Source: Bombus terrestris
Lineage: Eukaryota; Arthropoda; Insecta; Hymenoptera; Apidae
Length of the DNA stretch: 64,000 nucleotides
Direction: 5' to 3'
Assembly: GCF_910591885.1 (NCBI RefSeq)
Contig: NC_063279.1
Span: 9,920,001 to 9,984,000, forward strand
Shown: positions 1-14,000 of the stretch, piece after piece
Layout: the number at the start of each line of letters is the position of its first letter
Numbering within the stretch: position 1 is the stretch's first letter
Made by a program: the position numbers and the translations under genes
The notes under the pieces: model-generated
Told to the model about the DNA's origin: nothing
What the model saw: only the letters and a program-made list of their open reading frames with translations
Databases searched by the model: none

Positions 1-3000
1 GTTCTTCCGTAATTAGAGACACGGATAATAATTGCTGGACTGCGGATATTTATATAAATAATTAAAGAAATATCTAAAAGAAAGATATATTAAAACAGCC
101 AGAGTATAATATTATAGTATGTATAACGTTATTGAGTTATAATATGTTATCTGAATAGTCTTCAAGCATTTATATAGGAAACAAATTACTATGTAAAAAT
201 ATCGGGGACCTAAAAAGTTAAATTACACGAAAGTTTCCTCCGTACAACACTGTCGTGTCGCTTTGTCCAGTTATAATTAAACAACGTTGTTCACGAAGTG
301 TAAAAATAGCCGACAGAAAATTAACAAAATTCAATGTGTCCTAGTGTACCATCGCGTGATTTACATTTCGCTGGATGCTCGACGTGTGAATAATTAATTA
401 TTAAATCGAGGGGGTGTTGCGTCAATTTTCATCGGTTCCACATATCGTTAAACATTGTTCCGTCAATATGGAAATGCGATGCGTCCTGAATTGTTGAAGT
501 TGCCATAACGTTGACGAGGTACGCGTTTCGTCGTGCGATCATACTGTGGAAATTATTTATTTCACCCTTCCCGATTCCAGAGTTTCTATTAACTGGCTAC
601 ATTTAATTAACGATCTCGCATCTCGTACCTTGTTTCAACGTTTCGATAGTAGAGATTTTCCCAATCAATGCGCGTGTACATTATTTAATCGAAATACGAA
701 GATCGAACAGAAGGGATCGAGAAGTAATAGAGTTCATATGGGGAGTAACCCTTCGTTGACCCTTTGACCCTCGATAGAGTAACGAAGTTCTTGCTTTGAT
801 TTAGATATCACGTAGGAATTGTACCGATAGAATATTATTCTGTCGTTTCTACGAATCTGATCGTGTTATAGGTACCTTTGTTATCGCTAAGTATTAGTAT
901 AAATATTTCAATGTTTAGAAATTTAGGGTTGCTCTTTATCGTAATCTCTATTTTTTATCGCGATTCCATAGTATTTCGAATAACTAGAGAATTCATAAGA
1001 CCTTCGTCAGTGTTTTCTTTTTTCAGAAGAGCGAAAAACTACTCCAGTGCCTTTTAATTTTTCTAAACATCTTTTTTATCTAATCGTCTTTTTTTTTAAT
1101 TATTCATCAGCTTACACAACCGCTGCGAAATCATTGCATCGTAATTTAAAGTATAAAAATTGGGAGGGTTGACATGTGTTCTAGAGATCGCTGAGAAAGC
1201 TTCAAATCTTTTTGTTGACGCAAGGGATGATTTTTGGTATAGTCAGGGAATATTGATTTTAGGGAAGTTACAACGAGAGTTTTACTTTGATTTATGACGT
1301 TAATGCGTTTGTTACTCGGCGAAGCGTTTATACGAGGGTGTTACAAGAAGGTGTAAAAACGCAGTATCATCCATCCAGGTTTTGGAGTTGTGCGCCATTT
1401 ACCATCTTAATTTAAAAGTTTAGGAATACACGTAATATTTAACCAAAAATATCAGAATATCTGTTATTCTTGATAAAATTTCAATAGTAGATATAAATCA
1501 CAAACTTATTAACTATCATATCAGATTAATTGATCCTCTAACGATTGCTAAACATATTTCCAGTTTTTAACCGAATATAATAATCGTCGGGAAACTTTTG
1601 ACCAAGAATATAAATATACTAAACCAGTCGTTACAATGTATGAGAATCCACGAACCATCAATTTGCTCATATTATAGGATAAATAAAATACACCTGTGAG
1701 ATACAGCTATTATATATGCCTATATGGGTTTGCGGCTTAAGATTTTTTGGGGTGAAACGAAGAAAATTTTCGTGGATAGTAGAGGATGGACGAGTGGGCC
1801 GACGTAATAAATAAATAGAGGTCGATGGCGTTGTAAACGTCCGCCGTAAAGTGATTTAGCCACTTCATTGGCTCATAGAGAGTTAAGTGCAGACGCTGGC
1901 TACATAAACGCCGGCCAAGAGATTCACTCCGTTGCCCTCTTTTTCACTGTTAGTTTCTTTGCCCACGTCTTTACACTCTCCGCCTCTTCTCGCAGGGTGT
2001 CCATCGTCAGCCGCGTAAATCCCGGGACTACACACGAGCTTCGCGGTTTACTCTCCCACTCAAGATCCCTACGAACGTAAAATGTGCCTTTATTTTTACG
2101 CCGGATTTAACCGCGGCCAACCACTGGACTTTTCGATCCTCCTCGTGAATTCCGCTGTGTCAATAACCAACCAGCCACTTCCGAGGCCACTGGATCCTCT
2201 GCTTACCTTTGGCTCTCGTCGACGTGGCCGGATTGTTAATTTTAGAGAACGAACCGTGTGAATGAGTATGGCCTTTTTGAGGAAGATCTAGGGGATGATC
2301 AGAGGAGGAGTTCGTGGACAGGTTTTTGAAGTCAGGTTTATCCGTGTTTTCTTGTTCAACATTTGGAATTCGTTTGGTTTAATGTTCTGTCCCGGACGAG
2401 ATAAAACATGGAATTTTTTTGTTTTGTGGAAACTGGGATTAAAAGCCAGCTTTGAAGTTATACTTTGGGGTACTAAATCGTTTGAAAATTGAAACATACC
2501 AAGTGTGTCGTCTGAAGAAATCTGTGTTATTCTTGTTAGTGAAATAATATCGCGTAAAAGGAGTGTTACACAGGACACTCTGTAAAATTAAAAACAGTGG
2601 TATTAGTTTTAATATGAAGCAAAGAAATCAAACCCATCAAAACTTTGAAATATTGTTAGAATTTTTCAAACATGAGGACTTAGTGTTTGGAGATTAATCG
2701 AAGAACGATGGATTTTATTTAAATATGGATTTAATCCGTATTGTGTTTAATCTAAAGTGCGATGTATATCCATATTAAGTTTGCGTTAGAAATACAGGAT
2801 ATCAAATATTCTGCAAGTTTTTGCATCTTAATATTTTTGTTTCGAGCGATAAAACGGTGAAATGGTCAGATGTATCTCAAGCGAAATGGTCGTCGCGACC
2901 AATAAAATTTAGGAACATATATCATAATGTATGTTCACATAATTGTTTATGTTCTAGATTTATTACGGTTGTGTCGTAAATATATCTTGTACAGCATTGG

Positions 3001-5400
3001 TATGAGATGAATTGGTCGTGATAGGTGTTGAAGAAAGGTTCGAGTATAATTAACAAAATATTTATTAACAATACTCTCGATGTACACTTTACGTAGAGCT
3101 CGCTATTACACTTAGCGGTTCGCACATCGCGATTACAACTCGACTTCTAGACGATGCGTTACTATAGAAATCCTAAGATGTTGAAAGTATGCTATGAAAA
3201 TGTTTGGACATCTGGCAATCATCTTGTCCGAAGGATAGGGTTTTTGTGTAGCAAGCCACGGGACAGAAACCGTTGGAAGGGTGCTGTCGAGTGCTACAGG
3301 TGTACTGATATCCAACAACTTTCTTCAGAATGGCTTCTACAAATACTACTCAAAATCAATAGTTCATAAATGCTATTGATAAATTTTCTTTATTTACTTA
3401 ATTGTAAACTTCTTTGATCACAGAAGATTCTATATATATTCTCGAAAAGTTTCAATTTAATCTATTCATATTTCTTTCACTCCCTCTCTCTGTCTCTTTC
3501 GTCTCCCTTCGTTGCTCCAAATTCAAAAGATCTTCCAACTTCTGAAGCTTCAAATTCTCTAACTTAACTGGCTCTGAAATTAACGTTTGTAGCTACCAAA
3601 TCATCTGACAATAAAAAATACCGAGTATTTTACTCTATTATTTTTTACTCTTTTCTTAAATGTTTCCATTCCACATTAAAAAAATTGAATGTCCCTTTGC
3701 TTAGCATTTATCGAAGTAATGGTAGGTCGAAACGACCAAAGTTTATCGTAACATGACACAATCAGAATTAGAGAATCTCTTGCGACGCGATACCAAGATC
3801 ACCATCCTTCGTAAAATCGAGGACCCTTTGCCTTTTAATTCCCAGGCCTGGCAACTTCCGGTCGATTTGAGAGCTCACCATGGAGAAAAATCGCCAGATA
3901 AGCGGTCAGATTACCGGTGAACGGGCGTTATCGTTCGATCGAAGTGGGTGGAACAACTTCAACGAGCCCTGCTCTCCGAAACGCGACGTCCCGGCTCTGA
4001 TTGAGTCTGTTTCACGAAAAGGACCGGGCAAAAAGCGTTTCCTGATTATGCTCCTATCAGGATGGGTCTAATTGCTACTAACTTTCTCTTCTATACGACT
4101 GGTAAAAATCGACGGACAATCTCTCTCGTGCGGATTAACGAAATCGTATTAAACTGATCCTCATCTTGACGATTTCGTTGGCCAAGTCTTGTATGATAGA
4201 TACTCGATCACTCTTGATGAAACGAAGCTCAACATTTAGGGTAAATAGATTTCTTTTTTATTCTGTTGGTGTTTGAGAAATAGGGACTCGTAGATTGTTA
4301 CACGATTTTTGAAGACTGGAAGTGTTTGTAAATGTTGCAAGTCGAACAGTTCAAATTAATTATGAAATCATAAAATCTAGGTAAAACTTATAATTTTTAT
4401 TGATTATTTGATTAAGTTAGTTTTGTAATAACAAAAACGATAATTTTATGCTACATTTTCCTCTTAAATTCCCATTGCAACTTTTGTGTCTCTATTAAAA
4501 TTTGTATATTGCTCGAACGATCTCCTGTAGGAAGATATAAATTTCAATATTCACTTTACGCTACAACCTCCACGGTTGTTAAGATTTTCATCCAAGTCAC
4601 AGTTATCGATCATCAACCGAGGGGAATAAGAAGAAATCTAGGATAACGAACAAGCTTTGATTATAAATTTTTCCTAAAAACTTTCTCTATCGAAGCAAAA
4701 TGGCGAAAAATTCACGCGAAACGAGCAGCACAATCAAACACGGAAATAAGCACGGCAGAGTAGCTGGCATCGTCGAGAGCAACAGGAAAAACAGAAATCG
4801 TTCAGTTTATTCACGAGAGAGCTTGTTTCAGAGGGGGATGACGTGAAGGACGTCGGTACGGAGTCTCATCCGTGGAAAGAGAGAGGTTCTTAACGGTAAG
4901 AGGGCATGGAAATCGTACAAAGACGATGAAGACGTCAGACCGCATTTCCAACGAGCACGGATGCTTAATCGAGCAGATAAATCGCGCTGAGGTACACGTC
5001 GCGAAACGACTCTCTTGGAATAAGGGTCCTCCTCCGTCGAACTCGTCGAATACGAGGAGAACTAAGGAATAAATAGGAAGAAAGAAAGGGAGGGAAGTTA
5101 AGATGAAAAAGATAAAAGTAAAAGAGAAAACCTTATGTCGCTGCAAAAATATTTATTTACTCGAATCTGTGAAATTTCGTTTACGCAGAGGAGAAAATGA
5201 CGAAACGACGGTATCGTAAAAATAAGAGCGATGTTCGTTTCTTTGATATCGAAAGTTGAATCGTGAGGTATCGTTCGTTCCGCAGATTTTGCAGCGTTGC
5301 TTTTTCTTGCGCGAATGTAAATAGGTTGTAAGTGCCCCTATGTATCTTTATTAATATCTTTGTTAAATGCTACGAGAGATAAATATAATTTATATACATA
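1..5400. other. Non-coding, no supported gene
   Basis: AT-rich DNA with GC-richer islands near 1.75-2.28, 3.77-4.08 and 4.68-5.05 kb. Frames of 60-110 codons in the islands overlap on both strands, have ordinary-looking random composition and no splice or start context, so I do not call them. No RNA gene or mobile element is seen. Confidence 0.55.
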
Positions 5401-6791
5401 TGTAGACGCTGAAGAAGTATGTACGTAAAACTGATGATGGATAAGGGTTACTTCTGTTGGTTGGAACAGGATTTCGATAGTAGACTGATGATTTTTAGGG
5501 TAGCTTCAAGGTGAACTTGGTTTGGAGACTTGAAAGAATTTGACTTGAGGACTTTGGGGTTAGGATGTTCTTCCAGAAGCTCAGCTTCAACTAATCTTTT
5601 GTATTTAGTATGCATGGTAGTTTCTATAATAGTAACGTTCATGTTAAGTATTGATATAATATTTTATTTGTATATTATAATGTTATATTTATATAATATT
5701 CAGTCCTAAATCATGTTTAGTGGAAAAGATTAACGCAAATACCTAGAATTGACTGAAGCTTCTCCTTTATTCCTTAAGAAATCGTCGTCGAGTCAAAAAT
5801 ATACCGTGTGAAATTTTCATTCCCTCTTACGTTCGTGATTTTAATTTCACCGCAAACACCGGCTAGAAAATTTATGTAGAAATATTCATCGTCGGTGTAC
5901 GGCGCCTCGTCTTTAGTCTTCTCTTTTTCTCCTTCTATCTTTCTCTTCCCCTTACGAAGAAAGTTCGGTATAGTTGCTCGCGACGGTGTAATTGGAGTTC
6001 GAAAGTTTTGGATTCATTAGTGCCGAAGCGGTCTTATCTCGAAGATCTAATTCGTGATACTTCGGGGATAGGCCGAGAGGCCGCCTGTTACTTTCAAGGA
6101 CTTTCAAAGAATCTCTCGTTCGCCTTCGGTCCGCGTACGTGGTTCGGTTCTTCGAACGGTTCTCGATTAATGCCACCTTTTCCGACCGCCAAAGACTGAA
6201 AAATTCCACGGGTTATATTAAGTACTGTGCTAGGAGACCGGTGGTACTTGGTGAAGGCTTCTTATGTTATTGAGGTAAAATGCGTGCACTTCGTGAATAT
6301 TCATGCGCTAGAACGAGGCTAATGAGAATTAGAATGCGTTATAGAGTACGTGATGCTGAAGAACCGGGTCTAATGTTGCGAGTCTCAACCCCTTGATGTT
6401 TGCTGATTTGAACTAAACATAGATTCAGAAAAAATTATCGTATAATAGAACTGCATTTATCAGAACCTGTTGGGGGACAAACAGTCTACGTAATTGGAGT
6501 TCATGTTAGGAGAAACCTATTTTCCTCACTACCTGTCATCTTTCGTTCACATAAAACAGGTGTTCAGAGATAAGTGGATACAATCGACAAAAGTTTAGTT
6601 AATTTATTGAAACACTAATTAAAATTTTGTTCCAATAAATGGAGTTCAGACTGATGAAGTTTTACTATATTTTTATACTGATATTTACAAACTTATCTTG
6701 AACTTAGTTGTTGAAGGGTTTCGGTTTTTCGTTTCCTCTTTATTTTGATATTCTTCTTTATGATAAAGGAAGGAGGGGAGAAGACTTGTTA

Positions 6792-6850
6792 GTGAACTCG
6801 TAAGGGGAACTCGTAAGGTGAACCCGTAAGGTGAATTCATAAGGTGAACT
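6792..6850 (+). repeat. 13-bp minisatellite, about 4.5 copies
   Basis: Units of the type GTGAACTCGTAAG start at 6792, 6805, 6818 and 6831, with a partial fifth at 6844. Copies differ by one to three bases, for example GTGAACCCGTAAG and GTGAATTCATAAG. Confidence 0.9.
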
Positions 6851-7696
6851 TTGTAATAAAACTACTTAGCAGGCCAGTGTTTTAAACGTTGGGATGATAA
6901 AAGTTAAATCAGGGGTTGTGTGTACAGAAAAATGTATATGTATGTTTTATATGCGTATCCTTACGCCATGTACTCCTCCTATGACGTCCACAGTGTCTAT
7001 AAAAATGGAAAGGATTTAATGTTTTCTTTAAATAACACAATTCGTACAATTAAAAGGAATAAGATAAAAGACATATTGTTTTCATACATTTCATCATTCC
7101 CAATTCGATGATCGATGATCGTTGTTAAAAAAGAGTGTTGTTTCGTTTACGCGTCCAACTACTTCAATAAGATAATTTGCCAATTACAAAGTAAACAAAG
7201 GACATTTACGTGAATAATCGTGTTGCCGTTCAACGGGCCGGACTAATTACCTGTTCCTCACGAGGCAAGGAACGGCATAATTCTCCGGTGAAACGACAGC
7301 CGGTAGATTGGAAACTCCTTGAATTCACCGAAACGATTCCGGTTGGCACGCATTCGCTGTGCGACCACGCGAAATGGATTAGTTTCGCAAATACACAAAT
7401 ACTGAGGGGAGCGTGTTTCGCGGCCGTTACGACTAATTTAGCCGGCGTGTATCCGCGTTAAGGGTTGCCGATACCGGCTCGAACTTGTGCGGATCACGTC
7501 GATTTCCCTCGGCCCCGAGATCGACAATATAGGAACGATGAAAACCAGGCGGTCATTCCGGTTATCGTTGATAGAAATTTGAACTTTGTATAATGAAGTA
7601 ATTACAGTATTTGAGAACCGAAATATGATATTGATATGTAAACGTTGAGAGATATCCATTATCCATTAAAAATTTCTTCGGTAAACTGTCATATCT

Positions 7697-7752
7697 CCTT
7701 CTTATAATATATAATAATAACTTCTTATAATATAAAATAATATAATAATAAC
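7697..7752 (+). repeat. AT-rich direct repeat, two copies
   Basis: The run CTTCTTATAATATA followed by ATAATAATAA occurs twice, about 22-30 nt apart, with a few extra bases in the second copy. It looks like local slippage. Confidence 0.6.
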
Positions 7753-10300
7753 TGTGTTATACGTCGAAAAGAAGATCATTAGGTTGAGATATTCATGTAA
7801 TTCACTAGTTTAAAATTAATTTTAAACTTATATTATATTTTATGATCTTATATCTATTTATTGTATTTATCGACAAATTATATAAATATCTATTTACATA
7901 TGGAAAAATTGTTATTAGAGTTTCTTTACCTTTAGCGTGTTGTGGACGTTCACCATTTGGTCAATAGTGAACGTAGGTTGTCAAGTGTTTAAGAGCGAAG
8001 TGCTTTTGCGTTAAGTCGATATTCCATTATAATCCACATTCAATCACTTCAAGTAGATTATCGATGGCAGGAAGAGATTCGCGCCTTGTTTCCTGATACC
8101 CTTCTGCTTCTCGGCTTGCTATCAATCTTCGATAAATAAATGGCAATCAATTTCTTCGGTATTCGTGATGGATAAAACAGACTGCATAACACTAACTTTA
8201 GGCTATTTATTTCCATTAGCCATTCAAACCATTTAATTTCATTTAATTCTTATTCATTAGACGAAAAGAATATCTTTAAATGATTAGGAAAAGAAATCTA
8301 TAAGAAAGACGTTCGAAGCTCATCGTTGGAACGAGCACGGAACGACGTTGATTTTTCAGAAAATTTCTTGAGAAAAGGTTCAAGAATGTTCCGTGGATTC
8401 TAAGGTTCTTCGCCAGAAATCGGATAGAAGGTTCTTTTTGCGACGGATGGAATCACGATCACTGCAAGCAGGGCTAGTCCCACTCTCGGCTGACCCTAAT
8501 CGGGCCAACCCACTGCTAAGTCTGACTACAACTGGGCGTAACCACTGCGAGTAATCCAGTTATTCTCAGCGTTCGTCGGGCTATCTCTCCTCTTTTTACT
8601 GCTAACGCGTTGGATGTGTCGCGACAAGGGTTACGGTTCTTGAGATTGTTGACACACTTGCCTCGGTTCTCTGGAAAATGGCCGATCGGTCGAATTGTTA
8701 AAAATCCTTTCGAGGGATGGACATTGTAATCTCTCGAAGTTAGATGGAGCCAGAAACGTTTTGATCGAACAGTAATTTATCAGTTCCATTTTTATCGAAC
8801 ATTTGCGATACGATGTTAGATTAGGATTAGGGTTAGATACGAGATTAAAATGTTATGCATATAATTATATGGAAATGTATATAATCTGAAAAAAAGGAGA
8901 TTTGCAGAAATTCAAAAGAAAAGAAAACGTAATTTTAACAAAAGAAATGAAAAAGTGATAACGAAAAAACTCCAGAATTTCAGAAAAGGAATTCTGATGG
9001 AAATGAACATTAACCAATATATAACGTTCCTATATCGCGAAGGCTATTGTATATGATAAAACAGCGATGGAATATTCTCGTGTCTAGAAGGAAAACATTT
9101 GCCGACAGTTTCGCCTCTCTGTCTAGTCGCGGTTCGTTTTACAGCGGGAAATTCGAACTACGCCTTTATATATCGGATTGACTTCTGAGGTGGAACAGGG
9201 AGGCTTCCGGTTACACATCAGACAAGTGATGGATAGGGAATAAATGGGGAATATCGGCTGGAAATATTAGAGATATTAAAAAGGAGCCACCCCTACTCGT
9301 CATCCGCGCCGGCATCCTTTTAGAGGCGGCCCCTCCGCCATATCCGTCATCTCGACAGATTGAAATCCGACGCCATCAAATTATTCTTATCGAGCGAAGC
9401 CTGTCGGTGAGCTTTGTCGAAGCCTAGGATTTTTCTTTCATTCGCCTCTGTTGAGATTTTTCCGTGATATCGTCAATGGAATCCACGAATGTATTTATTT
9501 CTCATTTTTTCTTTCTCAATTGTCGTTTTTTCGTAAATGAATAATGGATTTTTGACGAAGACAATAAAATTTGGGAGATTAAATCGTTATATTACATTAA
9601 TTCGTGGAAGACGTTTTCGACAGACCGCTAATACGATTTCCAATTGGGTTTAAATATAAAGGCGATAAAAGAATAAATCTTCGATGATTAAATTGTGAAA
9701 ATTCATTGTTAAATCGTTTTCTATTATCTTTGAGGTTTTATGCATCGCTGAGTACTGTTATCTTCATTCTCTGACTCTCAGGAATTTTCTGATTTCAACT
9801 GAGCAGAAAATGTTATTACTTTTCCCTCCATCGTTGATTCGTATATCGTATCTATGTTTTATTCATAACAATCTTTGTACGTACAGTCAATAGTGGAGAC
9901 AGAATTCCGCGAACTTGAGTCTATTTCGAAAATTTCTAAATTAATGATTTCGCTTAGGAAACTAATTTTGATTCGTCAATTTTTCACCCTCGTAGTCCAT
10001 CCACTTCTATGATTAAAAAACTTTTTAACAGTTTGGTCAATTAACCATAGATATTGAATCTTTTCCAAATATTTTTACAAAATTTCTATAAATACTTATC
10101 CAATTAGAGATTAATTTAATTTAATCATAATTAACATTAAAATTTTCATAGAAAAATATCGCGATAGTAAAGTCTTAAAGAGGCAAACTTTCTCTCAGCA
10201 AACGCCTTCTGAAAGTTCCTATCTCTTCGTTCTATTTTTCCCTTTAAACGCGAGAAACGCTTTCCAAGTTACAGGCAAATATTGTTTGTTCGTTTGGTTA

Positions 10301-13300
10301 AAATTAATCCACTGTCGCGGTCACTTATTCGGGGGTGGCAGCGGATAGGGCTGAGAAGAAGTTCCGAGGGAAAACGAGCAGAAGTTTCTTCGCGGCGCGG
10401 CGTTAGATAATTCGGAAACGTGTTTGACTTTTAAAATTTATGAAACTCGACTGACTAGATTAGACTCCTAAGCAAGTTTGCGGTTTTCATATCTAACTTT
10501 CGTTGCTGTTTACGCACGGTGACTGTTCAAACTTACCCTCTCTCAACCCTCTCTTCCCCGCGTTTCTCCCTTCTCGTCTCGTCCTTCTCCTCTGCCTCAT
10601 GGTAAGTGCGCAAAGGTCTCTATTAACAAAGTTTTAATCGAATTCATCACAATGCGCCGTTTCGTTTAATACAAATTCGCCCAGTCAGAAAGCTGCCGTC
10701 CTTCCGTTACCCTGATGACGGGCGACGAGTAAATCGTGCGAATTCTCGCGAAATTCCTGATATTTTCTGCGACCATAAGCTTACTATTATATAGTTAGTA
10801 AATATAACAAACACGTAGAAATTGGTAAAATATTTCATAATCTGACGATTACAATTAGAGGAGATCGGAATAAGTTGATACAAAAGTGGATCGGTTCTAA
10901 TATAACTAATAGTTTTTTTTCAAAATTTCCATACAATTGTCAGCCACGAATAAATTAACATATTAGTAACCAAATAATTTCGAACGAAAATTCTATAAAT
11001 CGACAATTATAAAATACACATAAATTTTCTTCTACCTTATCTCCTCTGTTATTTCTCTTTTGGAAACAAAATAAACCAATGAATGGTAATTAAATAATTA
11101 TCATAAAGGCGTTATCAGAGTTTCCAAAAGGGAGCACCGAGGACGATTCTTGAATGGTCTACGATAGAAAAGAAGATTACATGATTTCACGGCGGAGCCA
11201 ATATCTGGTGGCGGCGGTGGCGTTGGGGAATCGAGGGCGACAACTATAATCAGAATCAATCGTCCCGTTAACGAGGTAGTAATTCTTCCCCTTGAACGAG
11301 AGACGACGAGAAAAACAGGAAAGTACGGGGTGAAAGTATTCTCTCGTTGCAGTACGAGCGTCACGACGCCAGCTACGTCTTCCTGACGATCGGAATCTAG
11401 ACTGGAGTTCCAAGGGCTGGGGGTTGAACAAGGGGTGGTAGTGAATGCGACCATGTAAGAAACAACGTAAATTGTTAAGGCCAGGCCCTGCCTAGTTGTA
11501 AATTAGAAAACAGGCAATCTTGCACCGGTTGGCTCTTTCCCTGGTTCGTTCTTCGTCCTTCTTTCCTACACTTCCTCTCGTACCTTTTGCTTTTCTCAGC
11601 TCCGTGACTCAACTGTATCTCACTCTTCTAACACATGGTTTCCCCTTCTCGTTTCATCGTGTACGCGGAGGGTTTAGTAGGGGCCATAAAAAAAGGAGAA
11701 GCGAGGGTCTTAGAAATCCGGCCGAAATTAAGCCGAAACTTACGGGGCCAACCCTCGCGTAAGCGACAGTATCGTTCGAGCATCTGTTCCCTTGTTCGCC
11801 ATTAATTAGCTCGTTTTTTGGCCCTTTACGAGCCGTTTGATCTCCGCTTTCGCGTAATAAAATTCGTCACTGTGGACCTTGTCGGAAGAGAGATTAAGAC
11901 TGGACAGGATGGACGGTAATGCGCGCAAAATGGCAAAACATTGCTTTCCAATACTGTCTTATTATTTCTTTTCCTATTTAACGAAGTTATATGTCTATTC
12001 ATATTTCTTTGATTGGGAAAATCCTCTTTTTCTTCATTCAAAAAAAAAAAGAAGGAAAAGGAAGAGAAATAAAAGATTAACTTGCAAACATAAAATTTCT
12101 CTCCACTAGGAAAAAATTAATTTTCAATTTTCATTAATCAGCCCTTACTCTACTTATCGACTATTACAAATTCATAAAATTTTCAATTTTGATCTTTTAA
12201 TACCTTGTACGTCGATTCAGTAAAGTAAATATGACAATGAAAACAAAAATATTCTTCTTTAATCGAATATTTCACAATAATTAATCTTTCCATCTAAACT
12301 TTAAATTTCCATAGAACGCTTATTTTATTCTTGAACATGATATGTGTTGTAGAATATTAAAAACACAATTATTTGTTATTACGAATGAAGGAACAATTAC
12401 TGCGATTTATCAACTTCTATCCTCGACTTATTCAGACGATACATCAACCGTATTAACAATTCGAGTTAAGAAGATTATGCTAGTATGATTTTACAAAGTT
12501 TTGTTTACGAGAATTCACCAAAAAACTGTCTTAACGCGCACATTGTGCCGGTTCCGACGAAATTTTACGCTTCTTTTCATACAAAGAACGCATCCTACGG
12601 ATTCATTTGGCTAATGGAGTAACGTGTATGATTTCATTTTCATTTATTAATTTCGTTAATGGCATAATCTCCAGTTTATATCGGATTGCTGGCGGTCGGC
12701 TGGTGCGCAGCATCTCGAATTAATTTTCCAAGAACCGCGGAGCGAAAAGGGGGCGGGAACACGAGCGCGTGTTACCCCTCCAGGAGCGTCGGTAAAAAAT
12801 TAATTTTCTTAATGCAACACTACCTGCAAAATGAGGTGAGTGTTGAGATTGCGAAATAATTAGTGTTTCCCAAGCTTGTCCACAGCTTAAGGAGAATATT
12901 TTCCGCGGATCGAGATATGACGTTTGCCAATCTCGGACCTCGATCATTTTTAACATATCCCCGTCCTTTCTTAGGAATTTCACAAACTCTTATCTTACGC
13001 GAAACATTAGTTTCTTTTACTAACAACTTTGTATAAGATATTTAAATCTTTGTAGTTTATATTTAAGTCATTTTATTATTATTTTAATTGATTGTCCTCA
13101 GCTGTTTGTATGAATAGAAGATTAATAAAGATCGTAAAACTGTCATAATAGGTTATTAGCGATTCGGTTGAATTTATAGATTGAGTTTGACAATATTTTG
13201 GAAAATATTCGTTTGTTTTAAAATTTTTAACAATTACAGTGACTGATTAGAAACCTTGCGCAGTTTGATCGATATTCGATTCCTCATTTTCCAGAATCCT

Positions 13301-14000
13301 TCTGTTAAATTAAGATTTTTAAGTCTGTAAGAGGTTTTGTGGCTTGGTAGTATTTCAAGTATATAAATTAGTTCAAGTAAAGAAACACGCAAACAATTTA
13401 TTCCATATAACGATTATTAGATACGACGAAGTGCTGTAATAGAGTCTGCGTAATAAATTTTACGTAATTACTTCGTGTGCGGGTTCTCTATCTTTTTTTC
13501 TCTGCTTCCATTGAGTCCGTAGAAGCGGAACTGTAGATAGTCGATACTCGATTCGCTTGTACGATGGCTGCGAGGCAAATTTATAAGGATGAAAGCTTAG
13601 GAATTTTCCTTGGAAGTTAATGATCGGTCCTGGAAAATCATTAACGATATATCTTCTTTTCTTAAAAAATTTTTCTCCTGCAATTGCATTAAATTAGATT
13701 ACATTGTTTTAAGTAGATATATCACTATATTAAATTAATTCTGATGAAAAGCGAAGGTAAAAAGATGTAATTATTTATTTGTTATCTCAATGTTTTTGAA
13801 CTTATTTCGCTAGATTTACCGGGGTGAGTGTCTCGTAGACGTCTGAACACTGAACTCCGCGTTTCAATCCACGGTGCTATTAAGAAGATGAAATTTGCAA
13901 TTCAGATAGGTAAGAAATGCTACTATTTCTCGCGCTCGGATTGACGTTTGCCACTTTCCCGATGAAGAAATCGAGATACACCGCGGAGAACCGATAAGCT
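10301..14000. other. Non-coding, with one strong donor-like site
   Basis: Islands near 10.3-10.74, 11.1-11.46, 11.52-11.77 and 12.66-12.96 kb. Frames there overlap on both strands and are not supported. At 10602 a consensus GTAAGT follows a pyrimidine-rich stretch ending in CCTCATG. This could be the donor of a short, possibly untranslated, first exon, but no partner is shown. Confidence 0.5.

Larger units (their letters stand above)
5401..10300. other. Non-coding, with islands and small repeats
   Basis: GC-richer islands lie near 6.0-6.2, 7.2-7.5, 8.44-8.64 and 9.18-9.42 kb within AT-rich DNA. A 13-bp minisatellite is at 6792-6850. AT-rich direct repeats of a TTCTTATAATATA type lie at about 7.70-7.75 kb. 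No gene is supported. Confidence 0.55.

Noticed and set aside
4811..5146. 111-codon minus-strand frame with a signal-peptide-like start
   Set aside because: The hydrophobic start comes from a purine-rich tract on the + strand; the rest is featureless and a + frame overlaps it.
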